Program-made: the position numbers and the translations under genes
Assembly (NCBI GenBank): GCA_002339355.1
Contig: DDKQ01000022.1
Coordinates: 1 to 13,696, forward strand
Direction of reading: 5' to 3'
Origin: Candidatus Subteraquimicrobium carltonvillense
GTDB taxonomy: Bacteria; Actinomycetota; Aquicultoria; Subteraquimicrobiales; Subteraquimicrobiaceae
Length of the DNA stretch: 13,696 bases
The notes under the pieces: model-generated
The model's database searches: none
Seen by the model: only the letters and a program-made list of their open reading frames with translations
What the model was told of the DNA's origin: nothing
In this document: positions 1 to 6,945 of the stretch, one piece after another
How positions within the stretch are numbered: the stretch's first letter is position 1
Layout of the letters: each line of letters opens with the position of its first letter

Positions 1-326
1 AAAGCCTAGCATTTTTCAGATATTAGCAACAATCTATTACACGGCGTCAAAATTTTTTATCCTTTTTGAATTTGAAATAGTCTCTCGCCACCAGTGAATT
101 GGTATCCTCATTAAATTGCCTTTAGACTAATCAGCAGCATGGAAATTTGTCTGCAGAACCCCACTTATTATAACAAAAGATTACAGATCCCTCGTCTCAA
201 ATATTTTCATTCCAAAAGAATATATGTTTCAAAAGGAAAATGGAAGAATTTCGACGAAAACTTAGAATGGAAACCAACCAAAAATAAGGGTTTTACCCAA
301 AGCCGATAACAGGAGGTTTCTTCGCA
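1..326. other. AT-rich non-coding region upstream of the Memo gene
   Basis: I see no convincing gene here. The stretch is AT-rich, has frequent stops in all frames and no RNA gene that I recognise. It contains the candidate promoter at 147-174 and the ribosome binding site AGGAGG at 311-316, which serves the Memo gene. Nothing else stands out. Confidence 0.6.
147..174 (+). promoter_or_regulatory. candidate sigma-70 type promoter for the Memo gene
   Basis: TTGTCT at 147-152 and TATAAC at 169-174 are separated by 16 bases, giving 4/6 and 5/6 matches to the consensus hexamers. Transcription would start about 145 bases before the Memo start codon. It is a pattern match in an AT-rich region, so it is weak evidence. 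Confidence 0.3.
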
Positions 327-1169
327 ATGAAACCCATCAGAAAACCCGCCGTGGCCGGGTTGTTTTACCAAGCAGATCCCGATGATTTAAGGACACAGCT
401 TGAGGATTGCTTCTTAAATCCCCTTGGTCCAGGGAGTCTACCCCAAGTTAATCCCAAAGGAGAACATAGGATCATTGGTCTTATAAGCCCACATGCCGGA
501 TATATGTATTCCGGACCCATCGCCGCCCATGGGTTTCACCGCCTGGCCCGGGATCAAGAAACTAAGCTAGCGATAATTTTAGGTCCCAATCACTCCGGTA
601 TCGGCTCCCCCGTGGCCATAAGCAAGAGGATCTGGAATATGCCTTTAGGCTCCGTGGAAATAGATTCCAAAGTAGCTCAAGAAATTGAATCTCCTGTAAT
701 TAATGAGGATGAGATGGCTCACATCCGAGAACATTCCATCGAAGTTCAATTGCCCTTCCTCCAATATCTTTATGGCGCTCGTTTCAAATTCGTCCCCATA
801 TGTATGCTGGATCAGAGTCTGGAAACGAATTTAAAGGTGGGAGAGATTCTAGCCGAAGCGCTGAGCGAGAAAGAGGCCATCATCATTGCCAGCACGGACT
901 TCACCCACTATGAGCCTCACAGTCAGGCCCAAAGAAAAGACAAAGAAGCTCTGCAAGCTATCCTAGAATTGGATCCCCACAAGTTGAATGGCGTAGTCAA
1001 AAATCTTTCCATTACTATGTGTGGAACAGGTCCGGTTATGGCCATGCTCACCGCGTGCAGAATCCTCGGGGCCAAGAAAGCCAAACTCATCTCCTATGCA
1101 ACATCAGGCGATGTTACAGGGGATTTTGGTGCCGTGGTTGGATATGCCTCCCTCGCAATCTTCAAATGA
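327..1169 (+). CDS. amrB: Memo-family protein (AmmeMemoRadiSam system protein B)
   Basis: This 280-residue protein has the length and the conserved blocks of the MEMO1/AmrB family, which is structurally related to class III extradiol dioxygenases. Visible blocks are SPHAGY with His56, GPNHSG with His89, HSIEVQ with His136, STDFTHYE near 189-196, and MCGTGPV with Cys232. His56, His89 and Cys232 correspond to the metal-binding His/His/Cys set described for human MEMO1. The protein has no signal peptide and should be cytoplasmic. The ATG at 327 follows AGGAGG by 10 bases, which fixes the start. In many prokaryotes this family is linked with an AMMECR1-domain protein and a dedicated radical SAM enzyme; neither is adjacent here, although a different radical SAM gene lies at 4750-5664. 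The biochemical role in bacteria is not settled, and the symbol is given by family membership only. Confidence 0.93.
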   Translation: MKPIRKPAVAGLFYQADPDDLRTQLEDCFLNPLGPGSLPQVNPKGEHRIIGLISPHAGYMYSGPIAAHGFHRLARDQETKLAIILGPNHSGIGSPVAISKRIWNMPLGSVEIDSKVAQEIESPVINEDEMAHIREHSIEVQLPFLQYLYGARFKFVPICMLDQSLETNLKVGEILAEALSEKEAIIIASTDFTHYEPHSQAQRKDKEALQAILELDPHKLNGVVKNLSITMCGTGPVMAMLTACRILGAKKAKLISYATSGDVTGDFGAVVGYASLAIFK

Positions 1170-1194
1170 GATACAGATGGACTATTAACGAGTT

Positions 1195-1206
1195 AGGTTT
1201 AAACCT
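1195..1206. repeat. 12-bp perfect palindrome after the Memo gene
   Basis: AGGTTTAAACCT is a perfect palindrome 26 bases after the Memo stop codon. It has no following T-run and so is not a good terminator. Its role is unknown. Confidence 0.4.
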
Positions 1207-1221
1207 TAGACATTCGAGGGA

Positions 1222-1378
1222 GGGGTAAGTGCTTAAGAAAGTGTCGGAGCCTCGCCTATGAAAACCTTTGAACATACTCACAGTTTTGTAGCGAGGTGAG
1301 ACCCGAGCGGCTGCCGAGTATTGCTTTGGTTAAAACTAAAACCAGGCCGACCGCGTGGGCTCACGAGCACTTCACCCC
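1222..1378. ncRNA. candidate structured RNA (three-way junction), family unknown
   Basis: The sequence supports three stems. P1 pairs 1222-1233 (GGGGTAAGTGCT) with 1366-1378, giving 12 pairs with one bulged C at 1373. P2 pairs 1250-1255 (CCTCGC) with 1291-1296, with a further AAAAC/GTTTT pairing inside (1261-1265 with 1283-1287). P3 pairs 1296-1310 with 1351-1364 through GTGAG/CTCAC, CCC/GGG and GCGG/CCGC. The junction strand contains GTCGG (1243-1247), which could alternatively pair with CCGAC at 1347-1351 or 1377-1381, so two exclusive folds are possible. The element lies between the Memo stop and the DUF1015 start, about 200 bases before the latter. It could be a riboswitch-like leader, a free RNA or a 3'UTR element. 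I do not recognise a known riboswitch core. The strand is inferred only from the flanking genes. Confidence 0.45.
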
Positions 1379-1443
1379 GACCATGGCGTTAACCCATCTT
1401 GTTAATGATACAGATTAAGACATGGGAATTTTATCCTTTATCC

Positions 1444-1473
1444 TTGACTTATGACTGATCTTAAATTCATATT
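1444..1473 (+). promoter_or_regulatory. candidate promoter for the DUF1015-DUF6485 pair
   Basis: TTGACT (1444-1449) and CATATT (1468-1473) are spaced by 18 bases, giving 5/6 and 4/6 matches. The site lies downstream of the candidate structured RNA and about 100 bases before the DUF1015 start. If it is the only promoter, the structured RNA would not be in this gene's leader. Confidence 0.3.
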
Positions 1474-1575
1474 GCTTAAGACCGGTGGCTAACTTAATAT
1501 TAAAAGCATGCAGTGGGAACTGTAACGGAGATCCTACGGGGAAAAATTCCACTATTAACGGGAGGACTTGACTTT

Positions 1576-2886
1576 TTGGCTGAAATCAGAGCTTTTAAAG
1601 GGATTCTCTACAACGAAGAAAAGGTGAATTTAGAACGAGCTGTAGCTCCACCCTATGACGTAATTTCTCCAAGAGAACAGGGAAAATACTACAATCTCAG
1701 TGAGTATAATGTAATTCGTCTAATACTGGGGAAAGAGTATCCCGGTGACAATGCAGTCAATAACAAGTACACACGAGCAGCAACCTTTTTCCAAGAGTGG
1801 TTGAGGGAAGGGGTATTGCGAGAGGATGAAAAGCCTGCAATCTACCTTTACCAGCAGGAATATTCCCTAAAAACCGGTGAAAGGAAAAGGAGAATAGGAT
1901 TCATTGCTCTAGCTAAATTGGAGGATTTTGACACCGGGAAGATATTTCCCCACGAAAGAACAGAGCCCAAAACTAAGATCGATCGATTGAACCTGCTTAG
2001 AGCATGTAAGGCTCATTTCTGCCAAATCTTCGCTTTATATTCCGATCCACGACGGGGTATCGATCACATCTTAGAGGCTAAAGCGAAAGAGCAACCGATA
2101 ATCGATGTAAGAGACGAAGATGGCGCAAGGCATAAATTGTGGAGGATAAACGAACAAAAAACGATAGATAAAATAGTCCAAATAATCAAGGACAAAGCAC
2201 TTTACATAGCCGATGGTCACCATCGATATGAAACTGCTCTCAACTTCAGAAATGAGATGAGGAAAAAATTTCCGGAATTAACAGAGGTTTACGACTATGT
2301 CATCATGATGCTCGTGAACATGGATGGTGAGGAACTAACGATTTTGCCCATCCATAGAGTGGTAAGAAATATAAAGGAACTTAATTTCCACAAGCTTCTA
2401 CAAAAGATCGAGGAATTCTTTGATCTTCAAATACTGCAATTCAACCGAGCGAATGAAACGATTCAGAGAGAGAAATTCCTTGAAAAATTGAGGGAAAAGC
2501 GAAAGGATCGCACGTTTGGGATGTATTGGGGCGATAAATACTACCTGCTGACGGTACGTGAGGAAAAAACCATCGATGAGATATTGGGTCCCGGCCATTC
2601 AGCGGAATGGAAAAAATTAGATGTAATCACCCTTCACAATCTATTGTTCGGTCGTATATTGGGTCTTAAAAAAACATATCTTGAGGATAGCATCAAATAC
2701 ACCATCTATGAAGAAGAGGCAATTGAGTTCATAAATCGAGGAGAATATCAGATTGCATTCTTCCTCAATCCAACCAAAATTAACCAGATTAAGAAGATAG
2801 CCAACAACCGTGAAATAATGCCACAAAAGTCCACGTTCTTCTACCCAAAACTTCTTTCGGGTCTTGTTATGTACAAACTCGAATAA
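1576..2886 (+). CDS. DUF1015 family protein
   Basis: The frame is open from a GTG at 1513, but family members begin with a sequence like MAEIRPFKG. Here TTG at 1576 opens exactly such an N-terminus (LAEIRAFKG) and is preceded by GGGAGG ending 10 bases upstream, so TTG is the better start, giving 436 residues. Conserved blocks seen are APPYDVISP near residue 25, FPHERT in the first half, and ADGHHRYETAL near the middle, the hallmark motif of DUF1015. There is no membrane segment or signal peptide, so it should be cytoplasmic. The family is widespread in anaerobic bacteria and archaea. I know of no established biochemical function for it and assign none. The DUF6485 gene follows after 42 bases in the same orientation, suggesting cotranscription. 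Confidence 0.9.
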   Translation: MAEIRAFKGILYNEEKVNLERAVAPPYDVISPREQGKYYNLSEYNVIRLILGKEYPGDNAVNNKYTRAATFFQEWLREGVLREDEKPAIYLYQQEYSLKTGERKRRIGFIALAKLEDFDTGKIFPHERTEPKTKIDRLNLLRACKAHFCQIFALYSDPRRGIDHILEAKAKEQPIIDVRDEDGARHKLWRINEQKTIDKIVQIIKDKALYIADGHHRYETALNFRNEMRKKFPELTEVYDYVIMMLVNMDGEELTILPIHRVVRNIKELNFHKLLQKIEEFFDLQILQFNRANETIQREKFLEKLREKRKDRTFGMYWGDKYYLLTVREEKTIDEILGPGHSAEWKKLDVITLHNLLFGRILGLKKTYLEDSIKYTIYEEEAIEFINRGEYQIAFFLNPTKINQIKKIANNREIMPQKSTFFYPKLLSGLVMYKLE

Positions 2887-2928
2887 AAACAGCTCTACAG
2901 CTTCTTTCAGCAAAAGGGGGGTTAAAAA

Positions 2929-3120
2929 ATGGAGTGCAAGCGGGAGGAAAATATGAATAATTGTACCTGTACCTACGAACCCTGTGAACGAAAGGGTATT
3001 TGCTGCGAATGTATAGCTTATCATAGGAAAAATCGACAGCTCCCAGGGTGTCTTTTCCCTTCGGACGTGGAAAGAACTTACGATAGATCCCTCGAGAGAT
3101 TCCTTTCAGCCTTCAAGTAA
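2929..3120 (+). CDS. small cysteine-rich DUF6485-type protein
   Basis: This 63-residue protein contains eight cysteines at 3, 12, 14, 19, 25, 26, 28 and 41, grouped as CTC, CxxxxxCCxC and a late GC. Such spacing suggests binding of zinc or an iron-sulfur cluster, though that is inference. The start MECK, the motif CCECIAYHR and the tail ERTYDRSLE match my memory of the DUF6485 family. The ATG at 2929 has a G-rich Shine-Dalgarno (GGGGGG, 2916-2921). A second in-frame ATG at 2953 would remove the conserved MECK start, so the first is preferred. It lies just after the DUF1015 gene and is probably in the same transcript. Function unknown. Confidence 0.85.
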   Translation: MECKREENMNNCTCTYEPCERKGICCECIAYHRKNRQLPGCLFPSDVERTYDRSLERFLSAFK

Positions 3121-3249
3121 AGAGATACCTTGGTCAAAGGCAGTGGATCACTTTCGTGGGTGTTAACACATAGTGCACCTTAATATCCTTCTCTTCCATT
3201 AGATGGGAAAATCCAAAACTATCTCCCTTACTCTGCGAAGGACGTGATA

Positions 3250-4599
3250 TCACTCTCTTGGTCCTTCTGCATCAAATTCGCTCCGCTCACTCGTCCACTT
3301 CCTCAAAAACTCGTAGGCCTCCTCTTTCGTGGCGATGATGCCATCGAGCTTGGCTTCAAGCAAGGCATTTAAGGCTTCTCCAACGAGAGGACCCGGGGAA
3401 ATATTGAGGAACTCCATGACTTCGTATCCATTAAGAGGCGGTCTGATCTTTGCGGATTCCTCCTTCGCCTCAAGCTCCTTGATTCTGTTCTCCAATTCCT
3501 CGAGCAAAGCCAGGGCTTCTTTGGTTCTCTTGGGATCCTTGCTTGTGCAATCCGCTTTTATCAATGCAAGCAGTTTCGGCAGTAATTCTCCGGCATCCCT
3601 GACAAATTTTCGAATCGCTTTATCCGTCCAACCTTGGCGATAGGTATAGGCCCGCATGTGCATCCTCACCAGTTTAACGACTTCCTCGACCTCCTTACCA
3701 CGATATTTAAGCTGTTTAAGTCTTCTTTCAGCCATGTGAGCGCTTACGACATCGTGACCGTAGAAGGTGATCTTATCCTCAACTATCCTTTTGCACCTTG
3801 GTTTTCCGATATCATGCAACAAGGCGGCTAAACGGAGGGTTAAATCGGCTTCCACTCGACCAACAACCTGGAAAGTGTGCTCTAAAACATCCTTATGGTG
3901 ATACTCCGGATCCAGAGCCATCTTCAAAGCCAACAATTCAGGGGCGATTTCCTCCATGAGACCCGTATCGACCATCAGTTGCAGAGCACTGGTGAGCTTG
4001 TTGCCCATGAGAATCTTCGAAAATTCATCCCTGATTCTCTCTCTAGAGACTATGGAGAGTTGAGAACGGTAAGTCATCATGGCCTCTTTGACTTCTGGGG
4101 CTACATGCATCTCCAGAGTAGCTACAAAGCGTACTGCTCTTAACATACGCAATGGGTCATCAAGAAAGCTTTGGCTGGGCGTGACGGGTGTCCTCAAAAG
4201 TTTTTTTCGCAAATCATCTTTGCCGCCGAAGGGGTCGATGAGCTCTCCTTGGGGCAATTCCAGAGCCATGGCATTGATGGTGAAATCACGACGGGAAAGA
4301 TCGGTCATTATATCCGTGGAAAAACTAACCTTTGGGTGGCGGTCAGGTTCGGGATAAACCTCACGGCGCAGGGTGGTTATCTCAACTTTGATATCATTTT
4401 TAACCACGCCGACCGTGCCAAATTTCACCCCCACCAACCACATCCCATCAGCCCACTTTCTCACGATCTTGATGACCTCCTCTGGTGGAGCATCCGTGGC
4501 AAAATCAAAATCCTCATGAAATTCGCCGAGAAAAGCATCGCGCACACTTCCTCCGACCAGATACAGCTTTCTGTGAGCATGTCCAAAGAGGGAGCTCAA
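3250..4599 (-). CDS. cca: CCA tRNA nucleotidyltransferase with HD domain
   Basis: The enzyme adds or repairs the 3' CCA end of tRNAs in the cytoplasm. The class II nucleotidyltransferase head shows LYLVGGSVRDAFLG (about 12-25), the catalytic EDFDFAT with the DxD pair near 30-32, and SRRDFTINAMA near residue 100. The DDPLRMLRAVRF block follows. An HD phosphohydrolase-type domain (ALLHDIGKP near 260) and a later WTDKAIRKFVRDAG block match the layout I associate with actinobacterial CCA enzymes. The intact frame begins with TTG at 4599, which has no good ribosome binding site and leaves almost nothing before the VGG motif. The same frame is open further upstream to a TGA at 4671-4669 and encodes a plausible extension (ILTALQHPVVKELSSLFG). 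The only strong site there, GGAGG at 4674-4678 followed by ATG at 4672, is one base out of frame (see findings). The gene follows the radical SAM gene on the same strand after a gap of about 80 bases. Confidence 0.92.
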   Translation of the reverse strand: MSSLFGHAHRKLYLVGGSVRDAFLGEFHEDFDFATDAPPEEVIKIVRKWADGMWLVGVKFGTVGVVKNDIKVEITTLRREVYPEPDRHPKVSFSTDIMTDLSRRDFTINAMALELPQGELIDPFGGKDDLRKKLLRTPVTPSQSFLDDPLRMLRAVRFVATLEMHVAPEVKEAMMTYRSQLSIVSRERIRDEFSKILMGNKLTSALQLMVDTGLMEEIAPELLALKMALDPEYHHKDVLEHTFQVVGRVEADLTLRLAALLHDIGKPRCKRIVEDKITFYGHDVVSAHMAERRLKQLKYRGKEVEEVVKLVRMHMRAYTYRQGWTDKAIRKFVRDAGELLPKLLALIKADCTSKDPKRTKEALALLEELENRIKELEAKEESAKIRPPLNGYEVMEFLNISPGPLVGEALNALLEAKLDGIIATKEEAYEFLRKWTSERSEFDAEGPRE

Positions 4600-4671
4600 T
4601 TCCTTAACAACTGGGTGTTGAAGAGCTGTAAGAATGTTACCCCCACTGAAAAATGCCTTATTTATGGCTCA

Positions 4672-4678
4672 TCCCTCC
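4672..4678 (-). promoter_or_regulatory. ribosome binding site and ATG probably belonging to cca, out of frame
   Basis: On the minus strand GGAGG (4678-4674) abuts ATG at 4672-4670, which opens the four-codon frame ATG AGC CAT AAA TAA. Shifting by one base at the AAA (4663-4661) joins this start to the cca frame and gives an N-terminus MSHKKAFFSGGNILTALQHP. GGAGG is only two bases from this ATG, which is tight; the in-frame ATA at 4665 has better spacing but is a very rare start codon. Confidence 0.4.
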
Positions 4679-4749
4679 TGCAAGATATTCTCGTTGCTCC
4701 GCTTCCAGGGACATATCAAAAGATTTGAGAACATCAATAATATAGAGCT

Positions 4750-5664
4750 CTACACAGTGATTCCGTCAAGCCTCCTTAAGCTAGCCTCAAACGCTTCATT
4801 CACCGCATCTTGAAATTCCTTAAGGGTTATAGGGCGGTTTAGGGGAGGATATTTGTGGGCCTGACCACAGGGTCGATATTGATCCATTACATTTACGTAG
4901 GTGTTGGGCGAAATTTCTTGGGCTAAAAATCTCATGATCTCCCTCGTTCCCGCCAGACCATCGGGAAGTACCAGATGCCGCACTAAAAGCCCCCGTTGGG
5001 CGATACCATCTTCATCCAATACCAGATCGCCCACTTGCCGGTGCATCTCGCGTAGAGCAGCTTTGGCAACCTCAGGATAATCCCTTGCCTTGGAAAATCT
5101 TTTAGCCACTGCAGGGTGGGCGTATTTAAAATCAGGCATGTAAATATCAAAGACACCATCCAAGAGTTTTAGGGTTTCGACGCGCTCGTAGCCACCGGAA
5201 TTATAGACCAAGGAAACAGAGAGCCCTCCCTCGATGGCATGGGGTAAAGCCGCCAAAATCTGGGGAACTACATGAGTAGGTGTGACAAAGTTTATATTGT
5301 GGCAACCGATCTTCTGCAGATAGAGCATCATCTTAGTAAGTTCATCGATGCTAACCTCGGATCCCTCACCGAGGTGACTTATCTCATAGTTCTGGCAATA
5401 AACGCAAAGTAGGTTGCAAAATGTCAAAAAGATCGTCCCTGAACCGTGCCTTCCAACAAGGGGTCTCTCCTCGCCGAAATGCGGATGATAGCTGGAAACC
5501 ATGGGTAATTTACCAACCTGGCAAACTCCCTTCTCACCAGCAAGTCTATTTACCCCGCACTGACGAGGGCAGATTTTGCACCCTTTTAAGATTTCGTAAG
5601 CCTTCTCGACCCTTTTTCTGAGTTCGTTGATTTCATGTAATTTTATGTAACTTGGGACGAACAA
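4750..5664 (-). CDS. radical SAM protein of the PflX / COG1313 type
   Basis: This 304-residue protein carries the radical SAM cluster motif CxxxCxxC as CNLLCVYC (Cys83, Cys87, Cys90), which binds a 4Fe-4S cluster that cleaves S-adenosylmethionine. Before it is a second cysteine set, CKICPRQCGVNRLAGEKGVC (29, 32, 36, 48), diagnostic of the PflX branch of putative pyruvate-formate-lyase-activating-like proteins. GSGTIF and YNSGGYE are further family blocks. The substrate of PflX proteins is not known, so the activase label should not be taken literally. The start is TTG at 5664, supported by GGAG at 5674-5677 with a 9-base spacer. It lies 88 bases after the HTH gene and upstream of cca on the same strand. 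It is not the radical SAM subtype normally paired with Memo, although a Memo gene lies nearby. Confidence 0.88.
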   Translation of the reverse strand: MFVPSYIKLHEINELRKRVEKAYEILKGCKICPRQCGVNRLAGEKGVCQVGKLPMVSSYHPHFGEERPLVGRHGSGTIFLTFCNLLCVYCQNYEISHLGEGSEVSIDELTKMMLYLQKIGCHNINFVTPTHVVPQILAALPHAIEGGLSVSLVYNSGGYERVETLKLLDGVFDIYMPDFKYAHPAVAKRFSKARDYPEVAKAALREMHRQVGDLVLDEDGIAQRGLLVRHLVLPDGLAGTREIMRFLAQEISPNTYVNVMDQYRPCGQAHKYPPLNRPITLKEFQDAVNEAFEASLRRLDGITV

Positions 5665-5694
5665 ATTTCTTTTCTCCTATAAAAATCTTTTCCA

Positions 5695-5706
5695 CCTGCC
5701 GGCAGG
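5695..5706. repeat. CCTGCCGGCAGG palindrome
   Basis: A perfect 12-bp palindrome, extendable to 18 bases with wobble pairs, lies between the HTH gene and the radical SAM gene. On the minus strand it is followed by a short run ending in TTTTT, so it could act as a weak terminator or a processing site, or be a dispersed repeat. Confidence 0.45.
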
Positions 5707-5751
5707 CGGGCTTTGCAAAAGTTCAAAGAAGAGCAATTACAATGGTAGCAA

Positions 5752-6213
5752 TTAAAATTCGATATCCGGGACGATATCCCCGTAATATATCCCTGAGGGT
5801 AGAACCTCTATTCTTTTTGGCTCACGCACATCTTGCTCTAAGGCATCGTATACGATTTTCAATCTGTCAGTTAATTCAATATCTCTATCCCTCAAGTATT
5901 CAGGCGAGATATAAAGCTCAAAAAAGAATGAATCACCCTTCGAAGAGGAGATATAAAAGAAGGAAGGATTTTGTGTTCCTAATTCAGAGAGTTTACAAAT
6001 CTCAACCTTAAACTCCGTTCCGCCTCTGGAACGGTATGCGAACTTTCTTTTGCTAGCCTCAACCCATTTTTCCAGATCTCTTTTGGGGATGCGATACTCC
6101 CCACCAACCTTAAGAGCTCGTATCTTTCCTCGCGTGCAATAAGTCCTAACGGTCTCCGGTTTAAGATTCAAAAGGGTCGCCACTTGGTTTACGGTGTAAA
6201 CCTTATCGCTCAT
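5752..6213 (-). CDS. excisionase/MerR-type helix-turn-helix protein with unknown C-terminal domain
   Basis: Residues 1-55 form a typical HTH_17 (excisionase, BldC-like) winged helix: YTVNQVATLLNLKPETVRTY, then KIRALKVGGEYRIPKRDLEKW. This fold binds DNA and usually reads short inverted or direct repeats. The remaining ~95 residues, rich in aromatic and charged residues (FFFELYISPEYL, PSGIYYGDIVPDIEF), resemble nothing I recognise. ATG at 6213 has GGAGG 7 bases upstream; an in-frame TTG one codon earlier is less well spaced. There is no integrase or phage gene nearby, so a role as a chromosomal regulator is more likely than prophage excision. The GATTACA inverted repeats directly upstream are natural candidates for its binding sites, which is inference. 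Confidence 0.8.
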   Translation of the reverse strand: MSDKVYTVNQVATLLNLKPETVRTYCTRGKIRALKVGGEYRIPKRDLEKWVEASKRKFAYRSRGGTEFKVEICKLSELGTQNPSFFYISSSKGDSFFFELYISPEYLRDRDIELTDRLKIVYDALEQDVREPKRIEVLPSGIYYGDIVPDIEF

Positions 6214-6233
6214 CAATTCACCTCCTGGTATAA

Positions 6234-6378
6234 TGATTACAGCCTTTCACAAAATTCGTTCCAGGCTATTGATTACACAGATCTTTAAAATGATTACACC
6301 GATTTATCAAGGTAGTTTAATCTTGTTAAAAGCTAATTTAAGTAATCTGTGTAATCTGCTTTTTAATCAGTGTAATCA
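6234..6378. repeat. array of TGATTACA inverted and direct repeats
   Basis: TGATTACA occurs at 6234-6241, 6270-6277 and 6291-6298, and its reverse complement at 6371-6378, with a 7/8 copy at 6350-6357. The longer arms are GATTACACAGAT (6271-6282) with its perfect complement at 6345-6356, and GATTACACCGATT (6292-6304) with a 12/13 complement at 6365-6377. The arms are spaced about 21 bases, two helical turns. The block could fold as a long imperfect hairpin with a loop near 6307-6340. It sits immediately upstream of the HTH gene. Confidence 0.7.
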
Positions 6379-6499
6379 GACATCCTGATCTTTATAGGAT
6401 GCCTCAATAATTGAAGTCTAACATATTATCGCCAGGACATGAATTTTTATACCTCATCTCCCATGGTAGAACAATTTCTCAATATCCAATGGCCGGGGT

Positions 6500-6742
6500 T
6501 TAGTTTTCCCGTCTTCTGCTTAATTCGTGGAATGTAAGCCACATCCCGAGAGCTAACTCCGCAGCAGCCAAAGCCCGCACAAGACCGGGCGAGGCACTCA
6601 AATTGTCCAGAAGGTCATTGTAGTCTGCAGGGGCCCAGTCAAATTTCCAAAGCTTAAGATAGCTTTTAGGAGTTATGAGGCAAACGAGTCCTTCACCACA
6701 CATTGCCAGCCCCAGTATCAACAATAATTTTCTCATCTTCAT
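6500..6742 (-). CDS. small hypothetical membrane protein
   Basis: This 80-residue protein starts with MKMRKLLLILGLAMCGEGLVCLI, a hydrophobic segment that can be a membrane anchor or signal segment, followed by a polar stretch with KSYLKLWKFDW. A second hydrophobic segment runs through LVRALAAAELALGMWLTF and is followed by the basic tail SRRREN. Two membrane helices with a short connecting loop are likely. The layout resembles small DUF2065-like proteins, but that is only a similarity of shape. It lies 96 bases beyond the rRNA terminator. The Shine-Dalgarno (TGGGA) is weak. Function unknown. Confidence 0.6.
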   Translation of the reverse strand: MKMRKLLLILGLAMCGEGLVCLITPKSYLKLWKFDWAPADYNDLLDNLSASPGLVRALAAAELALGMWLTFHELSRRREN

Positions 6743-6837
6743 CCCAACTCATTTTCTCACTATACGATAACCCTGGCAATTTGCTATGTCAAACGGAGGA
6801 ATCAAAAACAAACTATATAGGCTTGAGCAATAAAATT

Positions 6838-6868
6838 AGGGGAGATCATCCTTCTGACGACCTCCCCT
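6838..6868 (-). terminator. intrinsic terminator of the rRNA operon
   Basis: On the minus strand AGGGGAGGTCGTC and GATGATCTCCCCT form a stem of 13 positions with one mismatch and one wobble, closed by the loop AGAAG. The downstream bases AATTTTATT are U-rich. It lies 90 bases after the 23S end, with no 5S gene in between. Confidence 0.85.
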
Positions 6869-6922
6869 GAACCAATCTTTCAAACAATCGACTATGGACT
6901 ATCGTCCATCGACTGCCTATTT

Positions 6923-6945
6923 GCACCCTCAAAACTACATAGCGG
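6923..6945 (-). other. 3' arm of the 23S rRNA processing stem
   Basis: This stretch is complementary at 21 of 23 positions to 10880-10902, on the other side of the 23S gene. The pairing brings the two ends of pre-23S together, as in RNase III processing stems. Confidence 0.8.

Noticed and set aside
1513..1575. GTG at 1513 as the start of the DUF1015 gene
   Set aside because: The 21 extra residues do not resemble the family N-terminus, and the region before TTG 1576 carries a good ribosome binding site.
3329..4728. Plus-strand open frames of 65-185 codons opposite the cca gene
   Set aside because: They are antisense shadows of a clearly recognised enzyme and contain no family motif or start signal.
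4669..4734. A 21-codon minus-strand frame whose TGA overlaps the ATG at 4672 (possible coupled leader peptide)
   Set aside because: It has no Shine-Dalgarno, no recognisable motif and no independent support.
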